From: Vibrio marinisediminis
Lineage (GTDB): Bacteria > Pseudomonadota > Gammaproteobacteria > Enterobacterales > Vibrionaceae
Assembly (NCBI RefSeq): GCF_014050145.1
Contig: NZ_JACFYF010000002.1
Coordinates: forward strand, 186,001-250,000
Length of the DNA: 64,000 nucleotides
Reading direction: 5' to 3'
Positions 26,941 through 36,433 of this stretch are shown one piece after another (the first letter of the stretch is position 1; each line of letters starts with the position of its first letter). Under the pieces are notes generated by a model. The model made no database searches and was not told the origin of the DNA. It worked only from the letters and a program-made list of their open reading frames with translations. A program made the position numbers and the translations under genes.

Positions 26941-28932
26941 ATGAAGGGCTCAGTGATAAGGCGAATGTACGCTGGCTTTGCATTGATCATATTAATGTTT
27001 GCAGTTTCCACGTTCATGGCATTACGCAGTATGGAGCAAATCCATACTAATTTCGCCAGTGTCACCAACACTTCGTTACCACTGGTTTCGTTGTCTAACA
27101 GTACCAACGTTGCGCTGCTCTCAGCTGATAAGCTCTTTAAAGATTACCTCACCACACAAAGCTTCGAACGCATGGAGACAATTCGTTCGCAATTTATTGA
27201 AGCACAAACTCATTATGGTCAAACCATACAAGCACTTGAAACAGCCAGCGCTGGTAATCCCGAATTAACTGAACGCATGGAGCAAGTCAAACAGCTTGAG
27301 CAGCGCTACTTCTCTGAAGCCAATGATGCGATGGATAATTACCGCAACATGTTTGAAGCGCAAGCCCAAGTACAACAATCCACACGCCAATTCCAACGTC
27401 TGCACTTTGAATTAAGTGCCGGCATGAAAGATTACGTTGATAATCAGGATAATATTGCTGTTAAGATCATGTCTAAAAGCTACTTCGTTAAGCTAAAAGA
27501 TGCTGAAGTGATAACGTCTGACGCGCTTGCTAGCAGTGATACTGAGTTTGTCGCCAAAGCGGTCGCAAAAAACAAGAAGGCGGTGACTCACCTCAATTAT
27601 GCTTACCGTGGACTCGCAACTCAAATGGGTTCATTGAAAGAGAAGTTTGATGCCCCTGTAGCTCAGTTTACTATCGACATTGGTCAAAAGGGTGGCGTGC
27701 TTGATCAACACAATAGCTACTTAATTGCCCGTAAAGCACTGTATGAGAATATCGCTAATCTCACCAATGAAGTCGATACATCGAAAAAGCTTTTACATTC
27801 CTTTAGCGAAAACGCTCAACAAAGTTTAAACCAGTCATTGGTGCAAGCAGGGAATGTTTATGATTCAGGTTTAATCCGTGCCATCTTCCTATGTATCGTA
27901 GTGGTTGCCTTAGCAGCAGGTATTGGCTATCACATTGCTCATAGTGTTCGCAATCCACTCCATCGTATTCTTAAAACGTTAGAGGCATTAAGTGATGGGG
28001 ATATGACACAACGTATTGATATTCGCTTTAATAACGAATTCAGTCGCGTGAGTGGTCACATCAACACGCTGGCAGACAATCTACACAACATATTAGTGCG
28101 CTTAAACGAGGCTTCGGATGACCTCACCAGTACTGCCAATACCAACCAGCAAACTCTTTCTGATACACAGAGTCAGCTAAATCAGCAGCGCCAGCAAACC
28201 GCAACGGTTGCAACGGCGATGAATGAGATGAGTGCCTCTGTAGATGAAGTAGCGAAAAATGCCCAAAGCTCGTTGCAAATGGTCGAACAGGTTGAAGTGG
28301 CGTCTGAGCAAGGTCGCCAAATTATGAGTACCAACATTTCCACCATCAATCAGTTGGAGATGCGACTGACAGAATCTGTTGATGCCGTCAAAGATCTACA
28401 AGACATGAGCAGTAAAATCGGCTCCATTCTTGATGTTATTCGTAATATCGCAGATCAAACTAACCTATTAGCGCTAAATGCAGCTATAGAAGCTGCTCGT
28501 GCTGGTGAGCAAGGTCGCGGGTTTGCAGTCGTGGCGGATGAAGTTCGTGTATTGGCACAGCGCACCACAGAATCAACCACTGAAATTGAAACTATGATCA
28601 GTGCACTGCAAAGTAGTTCGACCTCAGCGAATAGCGTCATTCAAAGTTGTATGAACGACATGACCTTGTCTGTAGACCAAGCGTCCAATGCCAACAGTGC
28701 GATGGAAGAGATTCAATCACTGATCCTACAAATTAGCTTAATGAGTGGTCATATCTCCAGTGCTGCCGCTGAACAAAGCAGTACCACAAGCGAAATTGCT
28801 CACAGCATCGAAGAGATTAACGACATTGCAGACTCAAGTTATCGCGCCATGACGGAGATAGCACAGACCAGCAGTAACCTCACTCATTTGGCCAATCAAC
28901 AAGGTGATTTAGTGCATCGATTTAGGGTGTAA
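26941..28932 (+). CDS. Methyl-accepting chemotaxis protein
   Basis: 663 residues. Transmembrane helices lie at about 7-29 and 314-336, enclosing a large ~285-residue periplasmic domain that is mostly helical, so a helical-bundle sensor. A HAMP domain follows (about 337-390), then the cytoplasmic signalling domain with the highly conserved hairpin tip ([20 protein letters not shown], then [17 protein letters not shown]). There is no CheR-tethering pentapeptide at the C-terminus. Ligand unknown. GAGGAGA lies upstream of the ATG. Single-gene unit with its own terminator. Confidence 0.95.
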   Translation: MKGSVIRRMYAGFALIILMFAVSTFMALRSMEQIHTNFASVTNTSLPLVSLSNSTNVALLSADKLFKDYLTTQSFERMETIRSQFIEAQTHYGQTIQALETASAGNPELTERMEQVKQLEQRYFSEANDAMDNYRNMFEAQAQVQQSTRQFQRLHFELSAGMKDYVDNQDNIAVKIMSKSYFVKLKDAEVITSDALASSDTEFVAKAVAKNKKAVTHLNYAYRGLATQMGSLKEKFDAPVAQFTIDIGQKGGVLDQHNSYLIARKALYENIANLTNEVDTSKKLLHSFSENAQQSLNQSLVQAGNVYDSGLIRAIFLCIVVVALAAGIGYHIAHSVRNPLHRILKTLEALSDGDMTQRIDIRFNNEFSRVSGHINTLADNLHNILVRLNEASDDLTSTANTNQQTLSDTQSQLNQQRQQTATVATAMNEMSASVDEVAKNAQSSLQMVEQVEVASEQGRQIMSTNISTINQLEMRLTESVDAVKDLQDMSSKIGSILDVIRNIADQTNLLALNAAIEAARAGEQGRGFAVVADEVRVLAQRTTESTTEIETMISALQSSSTSANSVIQSCMNDMTLSVDQASNANSAMEEIQSLILQISLMSGHISSAAAEQSSTTSEIAHSIEEINDIADSSYRAMTEIAQTSSNLTHLANQQGDLVHRFRV

Positions 28933-28956
28933 TGTCAATTTCCGGCTAAATAATTG

Positions 28957-28995
28957 AACAAGGGCGATTAAATTAAGTAATCGCCCTTGTTTTTT
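28957..28995 (+). terminator. Rho-independent terminator after the chemoreceptor gene
   Basis: ACAAGGGCGATTA and TAATCGCCCTTGT form a long stem followed by a T run. Confidence 0.9.
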
Positions 28996-29082
28996 AAAAG
29001 CCTAAACATTATATGGATATTAAGGCTTGCTCGTTGATTCACCTTAATACTCCTTTTTGCAAGCCAATCATGAGGAACAACT

Positions 29083-30252
29083 ATGGCAATTCATGTTGGC
29101 ATAATCGACCAAGACCCGATTCGCTTGGTCACACCATTATTAGACAATCGTACCCTTAGCCAGCACATCGTGTTCATTGGGGCTGACTCGCAAAAAGAGA
29201 TTTATCAACGTCTACACAGTGTGTTAGCAAAACGCCAAATCACCTCTGAGTTTTTCGAAATTCCTAGCATTGCGAACACGACTGAAATAAAAATGGCCGT
29301 GACACAATTGGCCGAACAACTAAAAAGCCGTGGCGAAGCGATCAAACTCAATGCAAGTTGTGGTTTGCGCCATCGCTTGCTTTCAGTGTACGAAGTATTC
29401 CGCAGCTATCACTGGCCGATTTTTGTCGTTGAACCAAATAGTGACCGTTTATGCTGGCTCTATCCTGAAGGCAAAGAAGACACTCAAGTTGAAGACCGCA
29501 TCACTATTGATGACTACCTAACCATATTTGGCGCTCGCGGCGAGTTTTCGGAACACAACCTACCGCCACAGCTTGACCAAAAACTGTATGAACTTGGAGA
29601 GCGCTGGGCAAGTAATGCCCTAGAGTTAGGTCCAGGTCTTGCGACCTTAAACTACCTAGCGACAACTTGCCGTAAAGAACAGAAACTAGATGTTGAACTC
29701 TCCGATAAGCAGCAAGGCTATCGTGAGTTAAATATGCTGTTGTCTGACTTAGTTGAAGCTCAAATTGCCACTTACCAAGATGGTATCTTGACCTTCACCA
29801 GTGAAGAAGCGCGCCGATTCTCAAATGGTGAATGGTTAGAAACGCTCGTTCACAGTACGGTTCGTCAGATCCAGCAAGACATGCCAACTATTCAAGACCG
29901 TTCGCTAAACGTTCAGGTTTATCGCCAACTGGGCGAGCGCGAAGTTCGTAATGAACTTGATGTCGCATCTGTGGTGAATAATAAGCTACATATCATTGAA
30001 TGTAAGACCAAAGGTATGCGTGATGATGGTGATGATACCTTGTACAAACTGGAATCGTTACGCGACCTACTAGGCGGATTGCAAGCGCGTGCGATGCTAG
30101 TAAGCTTCCGACCGTTACGTTATAACGACATCACTCGCGCCGAAGATCTTGGCTTAGCATTAATTGGTCCTGATGAGTTAAAAGATCTGAAGAGTCACCT
30201 AAGCCAATGGTTTGCAGAAGCGGGTGGTTCTGAAGAGTGCTCTGATTGCTAA
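29083..30252 (+). CDS. DUF1887 CARF-domain PD-(D/E)XK nuclease (Card1/Can2-like), orphan
   Basis: 389 residues, matching the VC1899 family. Residues 1-150 form a CARF-like Rossmann domain (HVGIIDQDPIRLVTPLL, IVFIGADSQKEIYQRL). A winged-helix-like linker follows (about 160-240), and residues 245-389 are a PD-(D/E)XK nuclease with Glu253 in EWLETLV, Asp293 in NELDVAS, and Glu306 and Lys308 in IIECKTK. These correspond to the catalytic set of Card1, a cyclic-tetra-adenylate-activated CRISPR ancillary nuclease. The usual CARF ligand loop (TGGT-type) is replaced by NASCGLRHR at 90-98. No cas genes or CRISPR repeats are visible in the window. GAGGAA precedes the ATG; it has its own terminator. Confidence 0.85.
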   Translation: MAIHVGIIDQDPIRLVTPLLDNRTLSQHIVFIGADSQKEIYQRLHSVLAKRQITSEFFEIPSIANTTEIKMAVTQLAEQLKSRGEAIKLNASCGLRHRLLSVYEVFRSYHWPIFVVEPNSDRLCWLYPEGKEDTQVEDRITIDDYLTIFGARGEFSEHNLPPQLDQKLYELGERWASNALELGPGLATLNYLATTCRKEQKLDVELSDKQQGYRELNMLLSDLVEAQIATYQDGILTFTSEEARRFSNGEWLETLVHSTVRQIQQDMPTIQDRSLNVQVYRQLGEREVRNELDVASVVNNKLHIIECKTKGMRDDGDDTLYKLESLRDLLGGLQARAMLVSFRPLRYNDITRAEDLGLALIGPDELKDLKSHLSQWFAEAGGSEECSDC

Positions 30253-30282
30253 AACCTTGCTCGGAAACTCAATCACTTTCAT

Positions 30283-30312
30283 AGCCTCGCACCTCGCGAG
30301 GCTTTTTGTTTT
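30283..30312 (+). terminator. Rho-independent terminator after the DUF1887 gene
   Basis: AGCCTCGC and GCGAGGCT enclose a five-base loop, followed by TTTTTGTTTTT. Confidence 0.9.
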
Positions 30313-30349
30313 TGATGGTCGTCAAACCCACATCATCCCCTCTTAATTT

Positions 30350-30370
30350 ATGATGTCTTTTTTACATCAT
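30350..30370. promoter_or_regulatory. Inverted repeat upstream of norR
   Basis: ATGATGT and ACATCAT form a perfect 7-bp palindrome with a seven-base T-rich centre, 30 bases before the norR ATG. It resembles an operator (ATG/CAT ends as in NsrR sites, but the spacing is two bases shorter than that consensus). The regulator is unknown. Confidence 0.4.
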
Positions 30371-30399
30371 TTTGTTAGCATGCGTGCTCTTCAATTAAT

Positions 30400-31938
30400 A
30401 TGAGCTTTGCAATGCCTTCTCACGTCGAACAAGCACTACTGAATATCGCTCTAAATCTCAGCGCCAATTTAACCAGCGAACAACAATATCAACACCTCGT
30501 TGAAGGTATCAGTCAGGTTTTTCCTTGTGATGCTGCTGCACTGTTTATCCTTGATGAGCAAGGCTTCCTAACACCGGTGGCGGTAAAAGGAGTTTCAACT
30601 TCGGTGTTGGGGCGACGTTTTTTCCCTAGCGCTCACCCGCGCCTACTGCAAATCATGCAAACCAAAACACCAGTACGCTTTGATGCCGACTGTTCACTGC
30701 CCGACCCTTTTGATGGTGTCATGCTTACCACACAGCAAACCATTGATGTACATGACTGTTTAGGCTGTAGTTTATATGTTGAGGGGCAATTGGTCGGTGT
30801 CTTAACCATGGATGCTCTCACTGTAGGTGCGTTTGATGACCTTGATGCAGTTACGGTTGATACATTCGCAGCATTAACCGCGGCAACATTACGTAACATT
30901 GCTCAATTTAAAGCGCTCAAAGCACAAAACCGTAAGCACCGCTCCGTAACACAAACCTTGATTCAACAAGCCCGTACACAACAAGGTGAGATGGTGGGCT
31001 TAAGCCCTCAAATTGAAAAGCTAAAAAACAGTATTGCCACTGTCGCCCAATCTGATTTCGCCGTTTTAATATGGGGCGAAACGGGCACAGGGAAAGAGTT
31101 AGTTGCGCATAATCTGCATGCCCAATCACACCGTGCAGATAAGCCAATGATTTACGTCAACTGTGCCGCACTGCCAGAAGGGTTGGCGGAAAGTGAGCTG
31201 TTTGGTCATGTAAAAGGGGCGTTTACGGGAGCCAATAGCCACCGTTCAGGAAAATTTGAACTGGCAGATGGCGGCACGATTTTCCTCGATGAGATTGGAG
31301 AATTACCATTGATTCTTCAAGCGAAATTGCTTCGAGTTATCCAGCAAGGCGAATTACAGCGCGTGGGCAGCGATCAACATTTGACCGTCAATGTTCGCAT
31401 TATTGCTGCAACTAATAGGCAGCTCGATATTGAAGTCGAACAAGGTCGTTTTCGCGCCGATCTCTATCACCGCCTCAACGTATTCCCTATCTACGTTCCA
31501 CCACTTCGTGAGCGTGAAGGTGATATTGCAGTTCTATCCGGCTATCTACTGGAAAAAATGCGTACTCAATTTAATACGCCCAATCTCCATGTTCACCCAA
31601 AAGCGTTACAAGTATTAGAGAACCAAACTTGGCAAGGTAATGTGCGCGAATTGGAGCATAGCTTAACGCGAGCAGCACTTCATGCGATTCAAAACGAGCA
31701 AACAACCATTCAATTGCATCACTTTGATGACTTCGTACAAAATAGCGATGTAAAAAACACATCAGCCTATTTCCCCTCTGAAGGGCAACCAATGCGCAGT
31801 TTGGTTGAGAAATACCAGAAGGATTTAATTGCACACGCTTTAGACCATTCGAACAACACTTGGTCACAAGCTGCTGATTTTCTTCAAATGGATCGAGGTA
31901 ATCTCTATCGAATGGGTAAAAAACTCGGTCTTAAATAG
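30400..31938 (+). CDS. norR: Nitric-oxide-responsive sigma-54 activator NorR
   Basis: 512 residues. NorR senses NO with a mononuclear iron in its GAF domain and activates sigma-54 promoters. The GAF domain (about 20-175) is followed by the AAA+ domain with Walker A (WGETGTGKE, about 225), the sigma-54-contact GAFTGA loop ([14 protein letters not shown]), Walker B ([12 protein letters not shown]) and an arginine-finger region. The C-terminus (about 465-512) is a Fis-type helix-turn-helix ([22 protein letters not shown]). It precedes hcp-hcr, whose upstream region has a sigma-54 promoter and NorR-type sites, so hcp-hcr rather than norVW is the likely local target. Confidence 0.93.
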   Translation: MSFAMPSHVEQALLNIALNLSANLTSEQQYQHLVEGISQVFPCDAAALFILDEQGFLTPVAVKGVSTSVLGRRFFPSAHPRLLQIMQTKTPVRFDADCSLPDPFDGVMLTTQQTIDVHDCLGCSLYVEGQLVGVLTMDALTVGAFDDLDAVTVDTFAALTAATLRNIAQFKALKAQNRKHRSVTQTLIQQARTQQGEMVGLSPQIEKLKNSIATVAQSDFAVLIWGETGTGKELVAHNLHAQSHRADKPMIYVNCAALPEGLAESELFGHVKGAFTGANSHRSGKFELADGGTIFLDEIGELPLILQAKLLRVIQQGELQRVGSDQHLTVNVRIIAATNRQLDIEVEQGRFRADLYHRLNVFPIYVPPLREREGDIAVLSGYLLEKMRTQFNTPNLHVHPKALQVLENQTWQGNVRELEHSLTRAALHAIQNEQTTIQLHHFDDFVQNSDVKNTSAYFPSEGQPMRSLVEKYQKDLIAHALDHSNNTWSQAADFLQMDRGNLYRMGKKLGLK

Positions 31939-31956
31939 CGCATCAAATGCTCCTCC

Positions 31957-31996
31957 GTTGTAATAAAGACATCAATGGCGTTGTCTTTATTACAAC
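31957..31996. promoter_or_regulatory. Paired NorR-type enhancer sites in a 15-bp perfect inverted repeat
   Basis: GTTGTAATAAAGACA (31957-31971) and its exact reverse complement (31982-31996) flank a 10-base spacer. Each arm contains GT-N7-AC (31960-31970 and 31983-31993), the core consensus reported for E. coli NorR. The pair lies about 55-95 bases upstream of the sigma-54 promoter, a proper enhancer distance. The repeat could also terminate norR transcription, but no T tract follows the stem. Confidence 0.65.
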
Positions 31997-32048
31997 AAAC
32001 GCCTTTACCAGAAACTAAATAATCCTTATATTTCATTAGGTTAAAAAG

Positions 32049-32064
32049 TGGCACGCTCCATGCT
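32049..32064 (+). promoter_or_regulatory. Sigma-54 promoter of hcp-hcr
   Basis: TGGCACGCTCCATGCT matches the TGGCAC-N5-TTGCW consensus, with GG (32050-32051) and GC (32062-32063) correctly 10 bases apart. The predicted transcription start is near 32075, leaving about 64 bases of leader. A further copy of the enhancer half-site TTATTACAAC sits at 32074-32083. Confidence 0.8.
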
Positions 32065-32138
32065 CTTGTAGCGTTATTACAACATCTAAACGGTGATAAG
32101 CCGTGTGATAACTATTACGAGTAAACTGGAGAATCACT

Positions 32139-33797
32139 ATGTTCTGTATTCAATGTGAACAGACAATTCAAACCCCTACAATCAAAGGCTGTTCATTTAC
32201 GCAAGGTATGTGCGGTAAAACAGCAGAAGTTTCAGATCTACAAGATGTTCTGGTTTACACGCTTCAAGGTGTTTCTTACTGGGCTGAGCAAGCTCGTCAG
32301 TTTGACATCATTGACCACGAGATCGACACTTGGGCTCCGCGCGCCTTCTTTGCCACGCTAACGAACGTTAACTTTGACCCTGAGCGTATTCTTGAATTCA
32401 CCAGCCAAGCAGCCCAATACAAAGCACAACTAAAACAACAAACATTGGCAGCGGCTAAGCTGAGCGACACTGTGCTTGCAGCGGCACCACAAGTTGCTGA
32501 GTTTGAACTACCTGCGAGCGCTGAAGAGATTCTTGCATTTGCACCCGATGCTGCTGTAAACCGTGGTAAAGACCAAGTTAACGAAGATGTGATTGGTTTA
32601 CGTCTACTTTGCCTATATGGCTTAAAGGGTGCAGCGGCTTACATGGAGCACGCACGCGTGCTTGGCCAAACAGATGAAGTGATTCACGCTCAATACCACA
32701 AAATCATGGCATGGCTTGGTACTGAACCAACAGACCTAAACGCGCTATTAGAGTGCTCAATGGAAATTGGTTTGATGAACTATAAAGTCATGGAGATGCT
32801 GGATCTTGGCGAAACAGACACGTTTGGTCACCCTGAGCCAACCACAGTCAACGTAAAAACGGTAAAAGGCAAATGTATCCTTGTTTCTGGTCATGACTTA
32901 CACGACCTTGAAAAAATCCTTCAACAAACAGAAGGTAAAGGCATCAACGTTTACACCAATGGTGAAATGCTACCAGCACACGGCTACCCAGAATTGAAAA
33001 AATACCCTCACCTAGTGGGTAACTACGGTAGCGCATGGCAAAATCAGCAAAAAGAATTTGCTAACTTCCCAGGTGCGATCGTAATGACCTCAAACTGCCT
33101 ATTGAACCCTAATGTTGGTCAATACGCAGATCGTCTATTTACTCGTAGTATCGTTGGTTGGTCTGGTGTTGCTCACATCGAAGGTGATGATTTCTCAACA
33201 GTCATTGAAACCGCACTAGCACAACCTGGCTTCCAGCACGACGAAATCGAGCAGATGATCACGGTTGGCTTTGGTCGTAATGCGCTAATGAACGCCGCTC
33301 CAGCTGTCATTGACCAAGTAAAACAAGGTAACATCAGCCACTTCTTCCTAGTTGGTGGCTGTGATGGTGACAAAGCAGAGCGTAGTTACTTCACTGATTT
33401 CACAGCGAACACGCCTGACGATACGCTTATCTTAACCTTGGCTTGCGGTAAATTCCGTTTCAACAAAAACCAATTTGGCGATATCAACGGCATTCCTCGC
33501 CTATTGGATGTTGGTCAATGTAATGATGCTTACTCAGCCATTCAACTTGCGCTGGCTCTATCTAAAGAGTTCGATTGTGGTATCAACGAATTGCCACTGA
33601 CTTTAGTGCTTTCGTGGTTCGAGCAAAAAGCGATCGTTATTCTACTGACACTATTCGCATTGGGCGTTAAAGGTATTTATACCGGTCCAACCGCGCCTGC
33701 ATTTTTAACAGACAACCTACTTGCCATTATCCAAGAAAAATTCGATATGCGCGCAATCTCAACGGTTGAAGAAGATCTAAAAACAATTCTAGGTTAA
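32139..33797 (+). CDS. hcp: Hydroxylamine reductase / hybrid-cluster protein Hcp
   Basis: 552 residues. Hcp contains the hybrid 4Fe-2S-2O cluster and acts as an anaerobic NO reductase and protein S-nitrosylase system component. The N-terminal cysteines C3-x2-C6-x11-C18-x6-C25 match the enteric/vibrio class binding a [2Fe-2S] cluster. Hybrid-cluster ligands are visible in [10 protein letters not shown] (His), [14 protein letters not shown] (Glu), MTSNCLLNP (Cys), [17 protein letters not shown] (Cys/Glu) and [12 protein letters not shown] (Cys). It is upstream of hcr, 87 bases apart, and driven by a sigma-54 promoter under probable NorR control. Confidence 0.97.
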   Translation: MFCIQCEQTIQTPTIKGCSFTQGMCGKTAEVSDLQDVLVYTLQGVSYWAEQARQFDIIDHEIDTWAPRAFFATLTNVNFDPERILEFTSQAAQYKAQLKQQTLAAAKLSDTVLAAAPQVAEFELPASAEEILAFAPDAAVNRGKDQVNEDVIGLRLLCLYGLKGAAAYMEHARVLGQTDEVIHAQYHKIMAWLGTEPTDLNALLECSMEIGLMNYKVMEMLDLGETDTFGHPEPTTVNVKTVKGKCILVSGHDLHDLEKILQQTEGKGINVYTNGEMLPAHGYPELKKYPHLVGNYGSAWQNQQKEFANFPGAIVMTSNCLLNPNVGQYADRLFTRSIVGWSGVAHIEGDDFSTVIETALAQPGFQHDEIEQMITVGFGRNALMNAAPAVIDQVKQGNISHFFLVGGCDGDKAERSYFTDFTANTPDDTLILTLACGKFRFNKNQFGDINGIPRLLDVGQCNDAYSAIQLALALSKEFDCGINELPLTLVLSWFEQKAIVILLTLFALGVKGIYTGPTAPAFLTDNLLAIIQEKFDMRAISTVEEDLKTILG

Positions 33798-33817
33798 GCA
33801 CTGCCGCCGATACCTAT

Positions 33818-33853
33818 CCGCCATGTTTTGCCATATTGAGCATCTCATGGCGG
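33818..33853 (+). repeat. Inverted repeat between hcp and hcr
   Basis: CCGCCATG (33818-33825) and CATGGCGG (33846-33853) can pair across a 20-base loop, followed by CTCTTTT. It may partly terminate or stabilise the hcp message, giving more Hcp than Hcr. Confidence 0.5.
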
Positions 33854-33884
33854 CTCTTTTCCTGTCATTTAATAGAGAAATGTT

Positions 33885-34934
33885 ATGCCCTTTTCGTTGA
33901 ATCCTAATCAACCGATCAAACTTCGTTGTATTGAAAAATGGTTTGAAACAGAAGATTGTGTTTCAATTCTTCTCAGCGCAGAAGGCGAACAAGCTTTCCA
34001 ATTCAAACCTGGTCAATTTGTTACCCTTGGCGTAAAAGTCGAAGATAAAACGGAATACCGTGCGTACTCGATTAGCTCGCTTGCTGGCGAAGCGTTCTTA
34101 CAGCTAACGATAAAACGTGTGGTAGATGGCAAAGTCTCAAACTTTATCGTCGACAAACTCTCTGTCGGTGATTATGTCGAATGCTTAGCACCTGCTGGTG
34201 AATTCAATTGCATTGATCACCCACCAGTTGAAATCGAGCAACAGAAAAAAGTATTGCTCGTTAGCGCAGGCTGCGGCATTACGCCTGTTTACGCGATGGC
34301 AAAAGCTTGGCTCAATGAAAATGCCGCGGTTGATATTGCTTTCTTACACATCGCTAAATCGGCTCAACAAACGATTTATTTTGACAAACTTGAACTGTTG
34401 GCAAAGCAACACACTCAATTCAACTTGAAGTTGTTGCTGAAAAATGCCGAGTCTAGCGGATACCCACAAGGACGCTTAAGTGCGGACTGGCTAAAATCAT
34501 TAGTCCCAGATGTTAACCAGCGTACCGTGTATCTATGTGGACCTAACCAGTTTATGTTGGACACCGCTGATTACTTAAAGCAACTTGATTTTGACATGAA
34601 CCAGTTTCATCAAGAGAGCTTTACGCCCGCTGAGGCGCCAGAGCCAGTTGAACAATCAAGTAGCGACAATGAGTCAGTTTCTATCGAAGTTCCAAGCTTT
34701 GGTAAGACACTGCAAGCCAATAAAGGTGCACTCCTTGCCGATGCACTCGAGCAAGGTGGCGTACCTTTGATCGTAGCTTGTCGAAGCGGTATTTGCGGCT
34801 CATGTAAATGTAAGGTCAATGTCGGCCAAGTCGAAACGAGCAGTAGCTCGCCATTGACCGAAGAAGAGATTGCTCAAGGCTATGTACTTGCCTGCTCTTC
34901 AACGCTCACAGGCGATTTAAGTGTCGAACTTTAA
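33885..34934 (+). CDS. hcr: NADH oxidoreductase Hcr (Hcp reductase)
   Basis: 349 residues. Hcr transfers electrons from NADH to Hcp. In order: an FAD-binding ferredoxin-reductase domain with RAYSISSLAGE (about 64-74), an NAD-binding domain with LVSAGCGITPVYAMAKAW (about 125-142) and YLCGPNQFM, a linker rich in Glu/Pro/Ser (about 245-265), and a C-terminal plant-type [2Fe-2S] ferredoxin domain with CRSGICGSCKC and a final Cys in VLACSS. Normal length. Second gene of the hcp-hcr operon. Confidence 0.95.
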   Translation: MPFSLNPNQPIKLRCIEKWFETEDCVSILLSAEGEQAFQFKPGQFVTLGVKVEDKTEYRAYSISSLAGEAFLQLTIKRVVDGKVSNFIVDKLSVGDYVECLAPAGEFNCIDHPPVEIEQQKKVLLVSAGCGITPVYAMAKAWLNENAAVDIAFLHIAKSAQQTIYFDKLELLAKQHTQFNLKLLLKNAESSGYPQGRLSADWLKSLVPDVNQRTVYLCGPNQFMLDTADYLKQLDFDMNQFHQESFTPAEAPEPVEQSSSDNESVSIEVPSFGKTLQANKGALLADALEQGGVPLIVACRSGICGSCKCKVNVGQVETSSSSPLTEEEIAQGYVLACSSTLTGDLSVEL

Positions 34935-34939
34935 AAAGC

Positions 34940-34969
34940 AAAACGCCCATCAATAAGATGGGCGTTTTT
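34940..34969. terminator. Bidirectional terminator between hcr and fadR
   Basis: AAACGCCCATC and GATGGGCGTTT form a perfect stem with A and T runs on the two sides, located between the convergent hcr and fadR genes. Confidence 0.9.
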
Positions 34970-34984
34970 ATATCTGTTGCTGGC

Positions 34985-35824
34985 TTAGCAATCGTCTTCG
35001 GTAAAGTTGGTTGGCAAGGTTGTTTTCATCTTGTGCCAAATCTGTCCACTTTCGATACCATAATTACGAACCAAAATTGGTAAAGCGTCACGATTACCTG
35101 ATTCACAAACCTCAAATAGATCACGATAGAACTGCAAAGCCAGGTCCCGCGCTTCTGGTTTTGAAAAATAGTAGCTACCCACACGATCATACAATTTCTT
35201 TAGACCGTTGAAGATTAAACCATAAATCTGATTACCTGAGTGGAAAGCAAGACGTTGGAATAGCATGTAGTCATAGAAATTAAACGTTTTAGCAATCAAG
35301 ATAGCTTCGCGTTTTTCTAAATCTTTCTCACCATCATCTTTTATATGCTGAGTGATTTTTTCTGCGTATGGGGATGACTGCATGAAGTGGTCCCATGAAT
35401 CAGCGCTAATCAGTGCTTCACATGAATTGATCACATTCTGGATAGTTTTTTCCGAACTTTCTTTGTTCGCTTTAAATGCATAACGCATGAAAATAGGACT
35501 GATGTTTGTACGTGCTGCAAGCAAATCTTCCACGATAGATGTCGCGTTATCTGCATCCAGTGTCATTAAGGTATCTAGAATATGTAAACCTGACGTTTCC
35601 ATAAACTGGTTTACCTTAGTTGGCTTGCCGTGCTGGATAGTCAACCACCCATCTCGAGCCAGGCGCTGTAGAACTTCACGCAAAGTGGTTCGTGTCACAC
35701 CAATAAGTTCAGAAAGCTCTCGCTCAGCGGGAAGAATAGAACCTGGAGGGAAGCGCCCTTTCCAAATACTCTCGATAATGTATTTTTCTGCAAATCCTGC
35801 AGGGCTCTTTGCCTTAATGACCAT
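34985..35824 (-). CDS. fadR: Fatty-acid metabolism regulator FadR (vibrio long form)
   Basis: 279 residues. FadR is a GntR-family regulator that represses fad genes and activates fab genes, released by long-chain acyl-CoA. The N-terminal winged helix is clear ([39 protein letters not shown]). The effector domain is about 40 residues longer than E. coli FadR (239), the extra segment being around residues 138-177 ([17 protein letters not shown] onwards). This insertion is a known vibrio feature that creates a second ligand site in V. cholerae FadR. It is divergent from nhaB, as in V. cholerae and E. coli. Confidence 0.96.
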   Translation of the reverse strand: MVIKAKSPAGFAEKYIIESIWKGRFPPGSILPAERELSELIGVTRTTLREVLQRLARDGWLTIQHGKPTKVNQFMETSGLHILDTLMTLDADNATSIVEDLLAARTNISPIFMRYAFKANKESSEKTIQNVINSCEALISADSWDHFMQSSPYAEKITQHIKDDGEKDLEKREAILIAKTFNFYDYMLFQRLAFHSGNQIYGLIFNGLKKLYDRVGSYYFSKPEARDLALQFYRDLFEVCESGNRDALPILVRNYGIESGQIWHKMKTTLPTNFTEDDC

Positions 35825-36433
35825 TAAACTGCGTCCAATATTCTATTTTATAGGGGTTCGGAAAACTCATCATACCACTAGTTATTACCTATCGGAAACA
35901 AACTGATAGTAAACTTCTCGCAAAATAAAAATAGAGTAATAACACTAATTTTGTATATTTAATGATGATCATCCCTCCACCTCGGCAAAACAAAATAAAC
36001 ATAAATCAATACCGTTATATGCAATCAAAGTTACTACAAATGTTAGTTTTTTTGCTCTATAACATTTTCAAAACAAACACTGTTTGGGCTGCATTTGTAC
36101 ATGAATTGTTAATGTTTAATATATTATTCACCGCTTTCGCTCTACGTGAGAATCCAAATATATTTTTTTTAATTTCTGATGTTATGGTTACTTTACTTTG
36201 ATCGCGTTTTTTGAAAAAAAAACCTCACAATTTTACCATTTGTTACAAAATCATTGACTATGTACAAGTGGATAGTAGAGTGGCATTCAAAGTAGTGGTG
36301 TGCTTGTCATCGTCATTATAAATAGCGTGTTCATTACCGCTAGATTTGGGTAGCTATTTTAAAAATCTAATAGCAAAAACATAAATTCAAGCACGCAGTG
36401 TTTCGTTGTAACAATAAAAAGAGTAGTTGTATT
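35825..36433. other. 609-base intergenic region between fadR and nhaB
   Basis: Very AT-rich. It must hold the divergent fadR and nhaB promoters. A plus-strand open frame of 79 codons (35962-36201) has no recognisable ribosome site or domain and I do not call it a gene. No strong terminator hairpin or named operator is evident. Confidence 0.5.

Noticed and set aside
30350-30370. NsrR operator upstream of norR
   Set aside because: The palindrome has ATG/CAT ends, but its spacing is two bases shorter than the NsrR consensus as I remember it; kept only as an unnamed inverted repeat.
28900-30400. CRISPR array or cas genes near the CARF-nuclease
   Set aside because: No short regularly spaced repeats and no Cas proteins are visible anywhere in the window.
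35962-36201. 79-codon plus-strand open frame between fadR and nhaB
   Set aside because: Very AT-rich, no ribosome site, no recognisable domain; hydrophobicity follows from the base composition.
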